NCBI GenBank assembly: GCA_947460525.1
Contig: CANHIV010000036.1
Location: forward strand, 1-7,542
DNA: 7,542 nt
DNA from: Flavobacteriales bacterium
GTDB lineage: Bacteria > Bacteroidota > Bacteroidia > Flavobacteriales_D > Sanyastnellaceae
Direction: 5' to 3'
The notes under the pieces were generated by a model that was not told the origin of the DNA, ran no database searches, and saw only the letters and a program-made list of their open reading frames with translations. The translations under genes and the position numbers were made by a program. Shown piece by piece: positions 1-6,907 of the stretch. Position 1 is the first letter of the stretch. Each line of letters starts with the position of its first letter.

Positions 1-1
1 A

Positions 2-154
2 TTTGCACCACTCCATGCAGCCTTGATCGAAGAAGGTGTTTATTTGGGACCATCTGGATACGAGGTTGGCTTTGTTTCCGATGCCCATAGCAAAGATGAT
101 TTGGACAAAACGATAACCGCATTTAAAAAGGCTTTGGACATCGTATTTGCCTAG
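2..154 (+). CDS. hemL: Glutamate-1-semialdehyde 2,1-aminomutase, C-terminal end (partial)
   Basis: Only the last 50 codons and the TAG stop are present; the frame is open to the left edge. The peptide contains EEGVYLGPSGYEVGFVSDAH followed by KDDLDKTI, which matches the C-terminal small domain of HemL (other members have forms such as GVYLAPSAYEAGFMS..AH...DI..TI). HemL is a cytoplasmic PLP enzyme that converts glutamate-1-semialdehyde to 5-aminolevulinate, the first committed precursor of haem and other tetrapyrroles made by the C5 pathway. The PLP lysine and the substrate-binding residues lie outside the window, so the call rests on this tail alone; another class III aminotransferase is possible but less likely. 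The gene converges with the metalloprotease gene and is followed 21 bp after its stop by a hairpin terminator. Confidence 0.85.
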   Translation, partial: FAPLHAALIEEGVYLGPSGYEVGFVSDAHSKDDLDKTITAFKKALDIVFA

Positions 155-175
155 CACATAAAGAAACGTAAAAGA

Positions 176-199
176 AAAGGGCCGCATTCGCGGCCCTTT
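176..199. terminator. Bidirectional hairpin terminator between hemL and the protease gene
   Basis: A perfect 10-bp inverted repeat (AAAGGGCCGC, loop ATTC, GCGGCCCTTT) occupies the gap between two convergent genes. The core 7 bp are all G/C. On the plus strand the stem runs into a T-rich stretch (TTTC then ATATTTCC); on the minus strand it runs into TTTTCTTTTACG. Either strand therefore has the stem-plus-U-rich form of an intrinsic terminator, and the position suits termination of hemL from the left and the metalloprotease from the right. Confidence 0.85.
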
Positions 200-220
200 C
201 ATATTTCCTTTTATTAGGAA

Positions 221-2989
221 TTATTCAATTCCCTTTAAGAACTCTTGATTCATTACACCACCCTCACCGCGCACTTGAATGACATACATTCCTGCTGGCA
301 ATACTGATGTGTTGATTTGAATATTGCTCAATCCATTGATGCCTTGTGACAAAACCACACGACCAGACAAATCCATAACTTGAGCAGTTGTATACACTTG
401 ACCGTTCATTGGCAATTGAACATTTAAAACCTCTCCTGCTGGGTTAGGATAAATCGTCATTGAATTTTGCTTAGCAAACTCATTAACGCTTACTGTACCA
501 GAAACATTGATATTGTCCAAATAGAAATTATTAGAATATTCAGATGATTTGAAAATGAACTTGAAACGAACATTATCAGTTTCATAGGTCGAAGGGATGG
601 TCACTGATTTCTGCTGCCACTGAGCACCTGAAACGGCGCCTCCAGTTTCAGGCTGAAGAATAGTGTTCGGAACAAATGACGCTGCTGAAGCACCCGCAGT
701 TACCAAATCCAAACCACTAATGGTGGTGCGCAACTGCCAAGTCTCACCACAATCGCGGCTTGACCAAATTTCCAAACTTTCTGTGATGTTGGCTTCTGTT
801 AATGCGCCTGTAGAGTACGCGTAATCGAAATACAATTTTCCACTGCTCAACAAACTCAAATCCATTGAAGGAGTAATCAACTCATCCACATCGTAACCCA
901 CCATTCCACTAGGTGGAACTTGAACTGATGCATTGTCTAAAACAATAGATCCATTGCTGGTTCCAACACCTGCATAACCTGCGTACTCGTAATTGGATTC
1001 GTTGCTCGCCAAGTTATCAGAGAAGAAGTATCCATATTGGAAAGGATTTACATTGCAATTCTCAGACAAGATACTTGGAATTTCAGGCCATGATTGCGTT
1101 ACGTAAATAGCCAAAGCATCTGTGATGGTCGTGCTACCTTGCGCGTTGGTTACTGTCAAAGTAACCGATTTCCAACCACCTGAATTGAACGTTACAGTTG
1201 GATTGTTTGATGAGCTTGTAGATGGTGTAGCATCTTGGAAAGTCCATTCCCAAGAGGTAGCCTCCGCATCAGAAGAATAATCAAAAAACTGAACAGCATT
1301 TCCTTGACATACCATTTTCTTAGCCGCATAAAAATCAGCTTGAGGAGCGCACAATTGATCGTTGATTCCATCTGTTCCTGTAGCCGCAGTATTCTCTGCA
1401 GTCCACAAGTTGTTGCGAGAGGCAATTGGCGTGTTCAAAGCTCCGATCATTCGGTCGCGTTGGCCCCATGTAAACATGCTTGAACAATAAGAGTACTCCA
1501 TGTAATTCTGAACGTTCTCAATTGTACCATAAGTACCTGTAGTACTAACATTGTCTACGCCAAATGAACCAGCTGCGTCTTCAGCATTCCAAGCATAAAC
1601 GCGGAATGTGATGCTCTCGCCATTGATATCGCTGAAATTATTTCCAGTTAAGTTGATTTTAGCACCTGTGATGGATGTATTAACATCTGAAGAGATGAAG
1701 AATACGTTACCTGTTTGAACGTTCATATTGCCATTGGCTGGTGTTACCACTGCGCCAAGGTTTGTAGCGAAGTTGTCTGCGCTTGAGCGAACAGCAAAAG
1801 TGCGAGGACCATCAGAACTTCTTTGAATATCGAAAGTAATAGAGGTCAAATCCATATTTTGAGAAATGTCGTTACTCAAAGTAAATGCATAGTACTGCGA
1901 TGCATTGAAGGCACCTGTCAAAGAACCATAAGTTGTTGCTCCATCGGCAGCACCTGTTCCCCAACCTGTAAAAGCAAATTGTCCTGCAACTGCTGAATTG
2001 GCTGACAATCCAACCGAAGCAAAATCACTGAATATAACACCTGCATCGTCCACGTATGGAGTACCAACAGTATCAATAGCTCCTGTTGCAACATCTACTC
2101 CGTTGAATTGATACACCGTTTGCAAAGGATTGGTAGCCAAAGGCAACGTCTTGGTGTCACACTCATAATCCAATTCGTTCTGACAGTTATCATGTCCCGC
2201 AGTGGGAGGAGTATCCATTACATTGTCATCACCACAAGCCACTTCAGGATCATTGGTTGATCCCCAAGTGTGCGACAAATCCAACCAGTGACCAATTTCA
2301 TGCGTCAACGCACGGCTTGTTCCAATGCTTGAAGGAAATTGTGACCCGATGTAATTGTATCGAATGATAATGCCATCTTTCCAGCTTGACCCTGCATCAG
2401 CAGTTGCCGAAGGATAGTAAGCATAACCTGCCACACCGTCTTCCATGTTGTTGATGATCCAAACGTTCATGTACTTGTGACGTGGCCATGGATTCAACTT
2501 GGCGATATCAGAACCAATCGTTGTCAATGGAGAGACAATTCTGTCAATACCATTGGTACAATTGCCCAATGGATCAATGGTAGCCAATTTAAATTGGAAA
2601 CCACAATTGGCTATTGCGCTCCTGAAAGCAGGCACCACCGCAGCTGTATCTGCATTTAGTTTTTGATAATCGCGATTTAGAATCGCCATTTGGTCTTCAA
2701 TATTGGCATTGGGAATATTCTCAGGACCAAAATTGTGTACAATGTGAAAAACCACCGGAATGGTGTAAATCACCGTTGAATCATCACGATTCAAGCCTGG
2801 ATTGTTTCTCAAAAAATCAGCAATGTATGCATCCTGAATCTCCTGCATTTGCTGGACTTCTGGGTGCTCTTGCAAAATCTTTGCGTGCGCTTTAGCGTGA
2901 CCACACTTGTAATCATGCACATGCTGCGATGTTGCAGTTAGGGCTGTGCCTAACACGATTGCAGCGACTAAAGAATATATCTTTTTCAT
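221..2989 (-). CDS. Secreted M43-family (pappalysin/cytophagalysin-like) zinc metalloprotease with PKD and T9SS sorting domains
   Basis: A 922-residue protein when started at the ATG at 2989. An upstream in-frame ATG at 3025 would put 12 residues before the signal peptide and lies upstream of the apparent -7 promoter element, so it is rejected. Order of parts: signal peptide 1-21 (MKK, hydrophobic core, cleavage probably ATS/Q); propeptide about 22-72 with the His-rich stretch HVHDYKCGHAKAHAK around Cys29; catalytic domain from about 73 to 540 with zinc motif HEIGHWLDLSH (ligands His230, His234, His240; general base Glu231) and Met-turn NYMEYS (Met497); PKD domain about 550-630; jelly-roll or MAM-like domain about 636-832; type A T9SS sorting domain about 842-922, opening with YPNP and closing with QEFLKGIE. 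M43 enzymes are metzincin endopeptidases; this one should be exported by Sec, carried across the outer membrane by T9SS, and released or anchored on the surface. The substrate cannot be read from sequence. The catalytic domain is unusual in holding about 200 extra residues between zinc motif and Met-turn. A GAGG sits 7 nt before the start. Confidence 0.93.
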   Translation of the reverse strand: MKKIYSLVAAIVLGTALTATSQHVHDYKCGHAKAHAKILQEHPEVQQMQEIQDAYIADFLRNNPGLNRDDSTVIYTIPVVFHIVHNFGPENIPNANIEDQMAILNRDYQKLNADTAAVVPAFRSAIANCGFQFKLATIDPLGNCTNGIDRIVSPLTTIGSDIAKLNPWPRHKYMNVWIINNMEDGVAGYAYYPSATADAGSSWKDGIIIRYNYIGSQFPSSIGTSRALTHEIGHWLDLSHTWGSTNDPEVACGDDNVMDTPPTAGHDNCQNELDYECDTKTLPLATNPLQTVYQFNGVDVATGAIDTVGTPYVDDAGVIFSDFASVGLSANSAVAGQFAFTGWGTGAADGATTYGSLTGAFNASQYYAFTLSNDISQNMDLTSITFDIQRSSDGPRTFAVRSSADNFATNLGAVVTPANGNMNVQTGNVFFISSDVNTSITGAKINLTGNNFSDINGESITFRVYAWNAEDAAGSFGVDNVSTTGTYGTIENVQNYMEYSYCSSMFTWGQRDRMIGALNTPIASRNNLWTAENTAATGTDGINDQLCAPQADFYAAKKMVCQGNAVQFFDYSSDAEATSWEWTFQDATPSTSSSNNPTVTFNSGGWKSVTLTVTNAQGSTTITDALAIYVTQSWPEIPSILSENCNVNPFQYGYFFSDNLASNESNYEYAGYAGVGTSNGSIVLDNASVQVPPSGMVGYDVDELITPSMDLSLLSSGKLYFDYAYSTGALTEANITESLEIWSSRDCGETWQLRTTISGLDLVTAGASAASFVPNTILQPETGGAVSGAQWQQKSVTIPSTYETDNVRFKFIFKSSEYSNNFYLDNINVSGTVSVNEFAKQNSMTIYPNPAGEVLNVQLPMNGQVYTTAQVMDLSGRVVLSQGINGLSNIQINTSVLPAGMYVIQVRGEGGVMNQEFLKGIE
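1526..2128 (-). other. Beta-rich module inserted inside the M43 catalytic domain
   Basis: This stretch encodes residues of about 288-488 of the protease, between the HEIGHWLDLSH zinc motif (ending at residue 240) with its following CGDDNVMDTP segment, and the IENVQNYMEYS Met-turn segment. The flanks read like an ordinary Bacteroidota M43 domain, in which the Met-turn normally follows soon after the DTP and Cys segments. The inserted part is rich in Ser, Thr, Gly, Asn and aromatic residues in an alternating pattern typical of beta-sandwich domains, with the blocks FAFTGWGTGAADG, YYAFTLS, MDLTSITFDIQRSS and RTFAVRSSADNF, and it closes with FGVDNVSTTGT. It looks like a complete binding-type domain and not random sequence. 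The exact borders and the fold are inferred. Confidence 0.7.
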
Positions 2990-3007
2990 AGTTTTACCTC
3001 GTATTCG

Positions 3008-3037
3008 CAAATATAAGCGGTTCATCCGCTTGTCAAA
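3008..3037 (-). promoter_or_regulatory. Bacteroidota-type promoter of the metalloprotease gene
   Basis: On the minus strand TTTG (3037-3034) is followed after 18 nt by TATATTTG (3015-3008), a full match to the Bacteroidota -33/-7 pattern TTTG and TAnnTTTG. Transcription would begin a few bases further on, near 3001-3004, giving a leader of about 12-15 nt that includes a GAGG at 3000-2997 and reaches the ATG at 2989. This supports 2989 as the start and argues against the ATG at 3025, which lies upstream of the -7 element. Neither element has been tested. Confidence 0.7.
3015..3031. repeat. Perfect 6-bp inverted repeat in the protease promoter spacer
   Basis: AAGCGG, a 5-nt centre TTCAT, then CCGCTT. 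The repeat fills most of the 18-nt spacer between the -33 and -7 elements of the protease promoter, where an operator would sit. It could instead be a short hairpin helping to end valS transcripts that come from the right, since no other terminator is visible after valS. A chance palindrome cannot be excluded. Confidence 0.5.
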
Positions 3038-3083
3038 AGAAATTTATTTTATTCAAATGGCTTTCGGTATTTATACTGATTTC

Positions 3084-5696
3084 TCAAGATAATGCCGCTA
3101 TTTGTTGTTTTAACATATCAATTTTCTGTTGCGCATCACTTTGCTTTTTTCTTTCTCCATCCAAAACCGCCGCTGGCGCCTTAGAAACAAAATTATCATT
3201 GCTCAACTTCTTCTCAACACTTGCCAAAAACCCTTGTGTATAAACCAATTCCTCATTCAATTTCTTGATCTCTGCTGCCGCATCAAATTGGGCAGTAAAG
3301 GGAACAAAAAACTCTCTTCCTGAAACGATAAATGAGTAGCATTGCTCCGGCTTATCCTCCACCCATTCTGTCACTTCAATATTTCCCAAATGCTCTATGG
3401 CTGGATGAAAATCGCTTGCTTGACCTTGACTCTTTAGCATCTTAAGCGTCAGTTTTTCTTTGTTCGCAATTTGATTTTCTTTCCTGATGTTTCTGATGCC
3501 AATCACCACCTGAGAAAAATCTTCAAAGCCATCGATCCAAGTCGAAGAAGCGCTCGCTCCTTGCGGCCATTGGGCAATACACAAGCTATCTCCCTCTGCT
3601 CTTTCTCTCAACATGTGCCAGATTTCTTCTGATAAAAATGGCATGAAAGGATGCAATACCGTTAACAGCTTCTCGAAAATATCTAGGGTTGCTGCATACG
3701 TTTGGGCATCCATCTTCTCACCATATGGTGGTTTCACCATTTCCAAATACCATGCGCAGAAATCATCCCAAACCAACTTGTAGGTGGTCATCAAAGCTTC
3801 ATTGATTCTGAATTTCTCATAATCATCATTCAACTTTTCGATGGTAGCATTGAGCTGTGCGTTCATCCACTGAACCGCTACTGCCGCCGCAGGACGCTGA
3901 GACACATCTGAAACATTTTCTTCCCAACCCTTCACCAATCGAAACGCATTCCAAATTTTATTGGCAAAATTCCTTCCTTGCTCACACAATGATTCATCAA
4001 ACAACAAATCATTTCCCGCAGGTGAAGAAAGCAACATACCGACACGCACACCATCTGCTCCAAATTGATCAATCAAATCCAAAGGATCCGGAGAATTGCC
4101 AAGCGATTTGCTCATCTTTCTACCTTGCTGATCACGAACAATTCCGGTGTAATAAACATTTTTAAATGGCAATTCGCCGCGGTACTCATACCCGGCAATA
4201 ATCATTCTGGCTACCCAGAAAAACATAATCTCTGGTGCTGTAACCAAGTCCGTCGTTGGGTAATAATAAGACACCTCATCTTCAGAATAAAATCCATCAA
4301 ACACACTGATCGGCCATAGCCAAGAACTAAACCAAGTATCCAAAACATCGGGATCCTGGGTGATAGCGCCAGTGTAATCTGGATACTGCTCTTTGATTTT
4401 TTGCTCTGCCTCTTCCTTGGATTTGGCCACTACCCACTTGCCGTCCTCAGTGTAATATGCCGGGATCTGATGCCCCCACCACAGTTGTCTTGAAATACAC
4501 CAATCTTTGATGTTCTCCATCCAGTGGCGGTATGCGTTTTTAAATTTAGGCGGGAAGAATTTGATGTTGTCATTCATGACATTTTCCAATGCTGGCTCGC
4601 TCAACTCTTTCATGTCCACAAACCATTGCAATGACAATCTGGGTTCAATCACAACGTCTGTTCGCTCAGAATATCCAACTTTGTTGGCATATTGTTCTTG
4701 TTTGATCAATAATCCCGCAGCATCCAAATCCAATGCAATCTGTTTGCGAACCGCAAAGCGATCTTGACCTATGTACATTCCTCCTGCCTCTGAAACCGTA
4801 CCATCATCATTCATCATGTTGATGATTTCTAGGTTGTATTTCTGACCCAACATAAAGTCATTCATGTCATGGGCCGGTGTTACTTTAAGACAACCGGTTC
4901 CGAATTCCATATCAACGTAATCATCCGCGATTATGTTGACCTCTCTGTTCACCAATGGAACAATAACTTTCTTGCCGTGCAAGTGCTTGTAGCGCTCATC
5001 TTTGGGATTAACACAAACAGCAGTATCGCCCAAAATGGTTTCTGGGCGAGTGGTAGCCACAACAATAAATTCCTCTGATCCTACAACCTTGTACTTCAAA
5101 TGATACAAATGTGAATTCACTTCTTTGTAAATCACCTCCTCATCTGACAATGCTGTTTTTGCGGCTGGATCCCAATTGATCATGCGCTCACCACGGTATA
5201 TCTTTCCTTTGTTGTATAAATCAATAAAAGTATCGATGACTGAATCGTAATATTTCTCATCCATGGTGAAGCGCGTGCGATTCCAATCACAACTAGCGCC
5301 CAATTTTTTCAATTGCTCTAGGATAATTCCACCATGTTTATGGGTCCATTCCCATGCGTGCTCTAGAAAAGCCTCACGAGAAAGGTCTGACTTCTTGATT
5401 CCTTCCGCTCTCAGCTTTTGAACCACTTTGGCTTCTGTGGCAATGGAGGCATGGTCCGTTCCGGGTACCCAACAAGCGTTGAATCCACGCATGCGAGCAC
5501 GGCGAATTAAGACATCTTGAATCGTATTGTTCAACATGTGACCCATGTGCAAAACCCCTGTAACGTTGGGTGGGGGAATCACAATGGTATAGGCCGGCCT
5601 ATTGTCAGGCTTGCTATTAAAAAATCCTTTTTCTAACCAATAGGCATACCACTTGGCTTCTGCCAACTGTGGCTCGTATTTACTCGGAATCTCCAT
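3084..5696 (-). CDS. valS: Valyl-tRNA synthetase (class Ia)
   Basis: A complete 870-residue protein, normal length for bacterial ValRS (about 850-950). It charges tRNA-Val with valine in the cytoplasm using ATP. Visible features: Rossmann catalytic core beginning [15 protein letters not shown] with the HIGH-type motif HMGH at 50-53; the [13 protein letters not shown] block at 76-88; CP1 editing domain with [15 protein letters not shown] at 213-227 and TPAHDMND at 273-280, where Asp277 is the expected editing residue that helps remove mischarged threonine; [10 protein letters not shown] near 453-462; KMSKS at 527-531 followed by LGNSPDP; anticodon-binding helical domain from about 605 to 740 with [12 protein letters not shown] at 682-693; and a C-terminal coiled-coil arm from about 804 to the end, rich in Lys, Glu and Gln. 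The start MEIPSKYEP fits the family N-terminus. paaE lies 39 bp upstream on the same strand; the protease gene follows on the same strand after 94 bp. All key motifs are intact. Confidence 0.98.
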   Translation of the reverse strand: MEIPSKYEPQLAEAKWYAYWLEKGFFNSKPDNRPAYTIVIPPPNVTGVLHMGHMLNNTIQDVLIRRARMRGFNACWVPGTDHASIATEAKVVQKLRAEGIKKSDLSREAFLEHAWEWTHKHGGIILEQLKKLGASCDWNRTRFTMDEKYYDSVIDTFIDLYNKGKIYRGERMINWDPAAKTALSDEEVIYKEVNSHLYHLKYKVVGSEEFIVVATTRPETILGDTAVCVNPKDERYKHLHGKKVIVPLVNREVNIIADDYVDMEFGTGCLKVTPAHDMNDFMLGQKYNLEIINMMNDDGTVSEAGGMYIGQDRFAVRKQIALDLDAAGLLIKQEQYANKVGYSERTDVVIEPRLSLQWFVDMKELSEPALENVMNDNIKFFPPKFKNAYRHWMENIKDWCISRQLWWGHQIPAYYTEDGKWVVAKSKEEAEQKIKEQYPDYTGAITQDPDVLDTWFSSWLWPISVFDGFYSEDEVSYYYPTTDLVTAPEIMFFWVARMIIAGYEYRGELPFKNVYYTGIVRDQQGRKMSKSLGNSPDPLDLIDQFGADGVRVGMLLSSPAGNDLLFDESLCEQGRNFANKIWNAFRLVKGWEENVSDVSQRPAAAVAVQWMNAQLNATIEKLNDDYEKFRINEALMTTYKLVWDDFCAWYLEMVKPPYGEKMDAQTYAATLDIFEKLLTVLHPFMPFLSEEIWHMLRERAEGDSLCIAQWPQGASASSTWIDGFEDFSQVVIGIRNIRKENQIANKEKLTLKMLKSQGQASDFHPAIEHLGNIEVTEWVEDKPEQCYSFIVSGREFFVPFTAQFDAAAEIKKLNEELVYTQGFLASVEKKLSNDNFVSKAPAAVLDGERKKQSDAQQKIDMLKQQIAALS

Positions 5697-5700
5697 GCTA

Positions 5701-5730
5701 CAAAAGTAAACACGGAGCAGGCTTTTTAAA
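5701..5730 (-). promoter_or_regulatory. Promoter-like element just before valS
   Basis: The minus strand carries TACTTTTG (5708-5701), a full match to TAnnTTTG, preceded at 18 nt by TTTA (5730-5727), three of four bases of the -33 element. Only 4 nt separate the -7 element from the valS ATG at 5696, so transcription should begin at or within a few bases of the start codon. The element lies in the 39-bp gap after paaE and would let valS be expressed independently of the phenylacetate gene. Confidence 0.55.
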
Positions 5731-5735
5731 TCGAT

Positions 5736-6809
5736 TTATTGATCAAAGTCTACAACTAGCTTTGAACTCACGGGATGGGCTTGACAGGTCAATACATATC
5801 CGGCATTTACCTCTCCAGGTTCCAATGCATAGTTCACCGCCATGTTGGCTTTTCCTTCCACAACTTTAGCGCGACAAGTGCAGCACATGCCACCTTTGCA
5901 ACTGTATGGAATATCCAATCCCGCTTTCTGCGCTTCATCCAATACCATTGCTCCCTTAGACATCTTAAAATCGGTCTGTTGTCCGTCATAGATGACAGAA
6001 ACCTCGCACATGTCTGCAGCATCAACAATCACCTCTGCTTTTTTAGCAGCGCCTTGTGGCAGAGCAGTTCCAAAGAGTTCCAAATGGACATCGTCCTCGG
6101 GCACTCCTTTGGCAACAAAGAAATCTCTCGCGGCCTCGGTCATCATCTGCGGTCCGCAAAGAAATACAGCATCCACAGGGCTATTGGCCAAAAACGTTGT
6201 CATGAAACCTTCTAGTTTCTCATTGTCTACTCTTCCGTGAAATAAGGAAATATCATTGGGCTCTCCGCTCAAAACGTGAAAAACCCTGAATCTACCCAAA
6301 TTCAAATCCTTCAAATCCTCCAACTCATCTCTGAAAATAATACTCTGAAATTGACGGTTACCCAAAATCATAGAGACCTCACTCTTCGGCTCCTCTTTTA
6401 AAACGGATTTGGCAATAGAAATCAATGGGGTAACACCACTTCCTGCACCTACCAAAACGTAGTGCTTTCGATTCTCACTGCCCAACTCAGGAACAAAACT
6501 CCCCATAGGGGTCATAACTTGAAGCTCATCCCCTTCCTTCAATTGCTCATTGGCCCAAGTACTAAAAACACCACCTTCTACTTGCTTGATTGCCACACGA
6601 CAATAATTTTCAAAAGGGGCACTACAAATAGAATACGATCGACGTATGTCTTGTCCATCTATGGTGGATCTCAATGTTAAATATTGTCCAGATGTGTATT
6701 GGTAGGCATCCTTTAATTCCTGTGGAATATCAAATGCTACGCTTACGCAATCAGCAGTTTCTCTGCGAATCTCTGCTACCTTCAATGAGTGAAAAACGGG
6801 TCTAGCCAT
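5736..6809 (-). CDS. paaE: Phenylacetyl-CoA 1,2-epoxidase reductase subunit PaaE
   Basis: A complete 357-residue iron-sulfur flavoprotein, the same size as known PaaE. It takes electrons from NADPH and delivers them through FAD and a 2Fe-2S cluster to the diiron oxygenase subunit PaaA during epoxidation of the phenylacetyl-CoA ring. Domains in order: FAD-binding barrel about 1-105 with RSYS at 57-60; NAD(P)-binding domain about 113-235 with GAGSGVTP at 121-128 and CGPQMM at 218-223; C-terminal plant-type ferredoxin domain about 258-357 with cluster cysteines Cys304, Cys309, Cys312 and Cys342 (spacing CX4CX2CX29C). The order reductase then ferredoxin is that of PaaE and of some related reductases; the divergent paaA next door decides for PaaE. 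There is no Shine-Dalgarno sequence before the ATG, only CGTC after a -7-like element. valS follows 39 bp after the stop on the same strand, so some cotranscription is possible. Confidence 0.95.
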   Translation of the reverse strand: MARPVFHSLKVAEIRRETADCVSVAFDIPQELKDAYQYTSGQYLTLRSTIDGQDIRRSYSICSAPFENYCRVAIKQVEGGVFSTWANEQLKEGDELQVMTPMGSFVPELGSENRKHYVLVGAGSGVTPLISIAKSVLKEEPKSEVSMILGNRQFQSIIFRDELEDLKDLNLGRFRVFHVLSGEPNDISLFHGRVDNEKLEGFMTTFLANSPVDAVFLCGPQMMTEAARDFFVAKGVPEDDVHLELFGTALPQGAAKKAEVIVDAADMCEVSVIYDGQQTDFKMSKGAMVLDEAQKAGLDIPYSCKGGMCCTCRAKVVEGKANMAVNYALEPGEVNAGYVLTCQAHPVSSKLVVDFDQ

Positions 6810-6813
6810 GACG

Positions 6814-6843
6814 CGAAAATAAGGTCATTCTCAGTTTTTAAAA
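6814..6843 (-). promoter_or_regulatory. Possible promoter of paaE
   Basis: On the minus strand TATTTTCG (6821-6814) matches TAnnTTTG at five of the six fixed positions and is preceded at 18 nt by TTTT (6843-6840), three of four bases of TTTG. The element ends 4 nt before the paaE ATG, the same spacing as at valS. Both boxes carry a mismatch in an A/T-rich stretch, so this is weaker than the protease promoter. Confidence 0.4.
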
Positions 6844-6863
6844 TGATTTCTGTTATTTCATGT

Positions 6864-6892
6864 TTTGATTAAAGTTTCCTTTACTAACATTG
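6864..6892 (+). promoter_or_regulatory. Possible promoter of paaA
   Basis: TTTG (6864-6867), a 17-nt spacer, then TAACATTG (6885-6892), which matches TAnnTTTG at five of six fixed positions. Transcription would start around 6896-6900, leaving a leader of about 10 nt before the ATG at 6908. The leader is A/T-rich (CTAAAAATTTACATT) without a Shine-Dalgarno sequence, as is usual in Bacteroidota. Confidence 0.45.
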
Positions 6893-6907
6893 CTAAAAAT
6901 TTACATT

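Larger units (their letters stand above)
6810..6907. promoter_or_regulatory. Divergent control region between paaE and paaA
   Basis: The 98 bp between the two divergent start codons are A/T-rich and must hold the promoters of both. I see one candidate promoter on each strand and no long or clear operator palindrome. The best symmetric pair is ATGA (6843-6846) and TCAT (6858-6861), too short to call. No tandem repeats or hairpins stand out. Confidence 0.6.

Noticed and set aside
2990..3025. Longer start of the metalloprotease at the ATG at 3025
   Set aside because: It would add 12 charged residues ahead of a clear signal peptide, and it lies upstream of the TATATTTG element, so the predicted transcript would not contain it.
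3038..3083. Search for a separate valS terminator between its stop and the protease promoter
   Set aside because: The stretch is A/T-rich with no stem; the only nearby hairpin is the short repeat at 3015-3031.
3857..4165. Plus-strand open frame of 102 codons inside valS
   Set aside because: It is opposite the well-conserved end of the ValRS core and anticodon domain, with no recognisable domain.
5775..6215. Plus-strand open frame of 146 codons inside paaE
   Set aside because: It lies opposite a complete, motif-rich paaE and has a composition that follows from the opposite strand, with no family motif and no promoter.
6843..6861. ATGA...TCAT pair as a possible operator between paaE and paaA
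   Set aside because: Only 4 bp per half with an 11-nt centre in A/T-rich DNA; inner positions do not pair, and it does not resemble the longer GC-containing PaaR site known from other bacteria.
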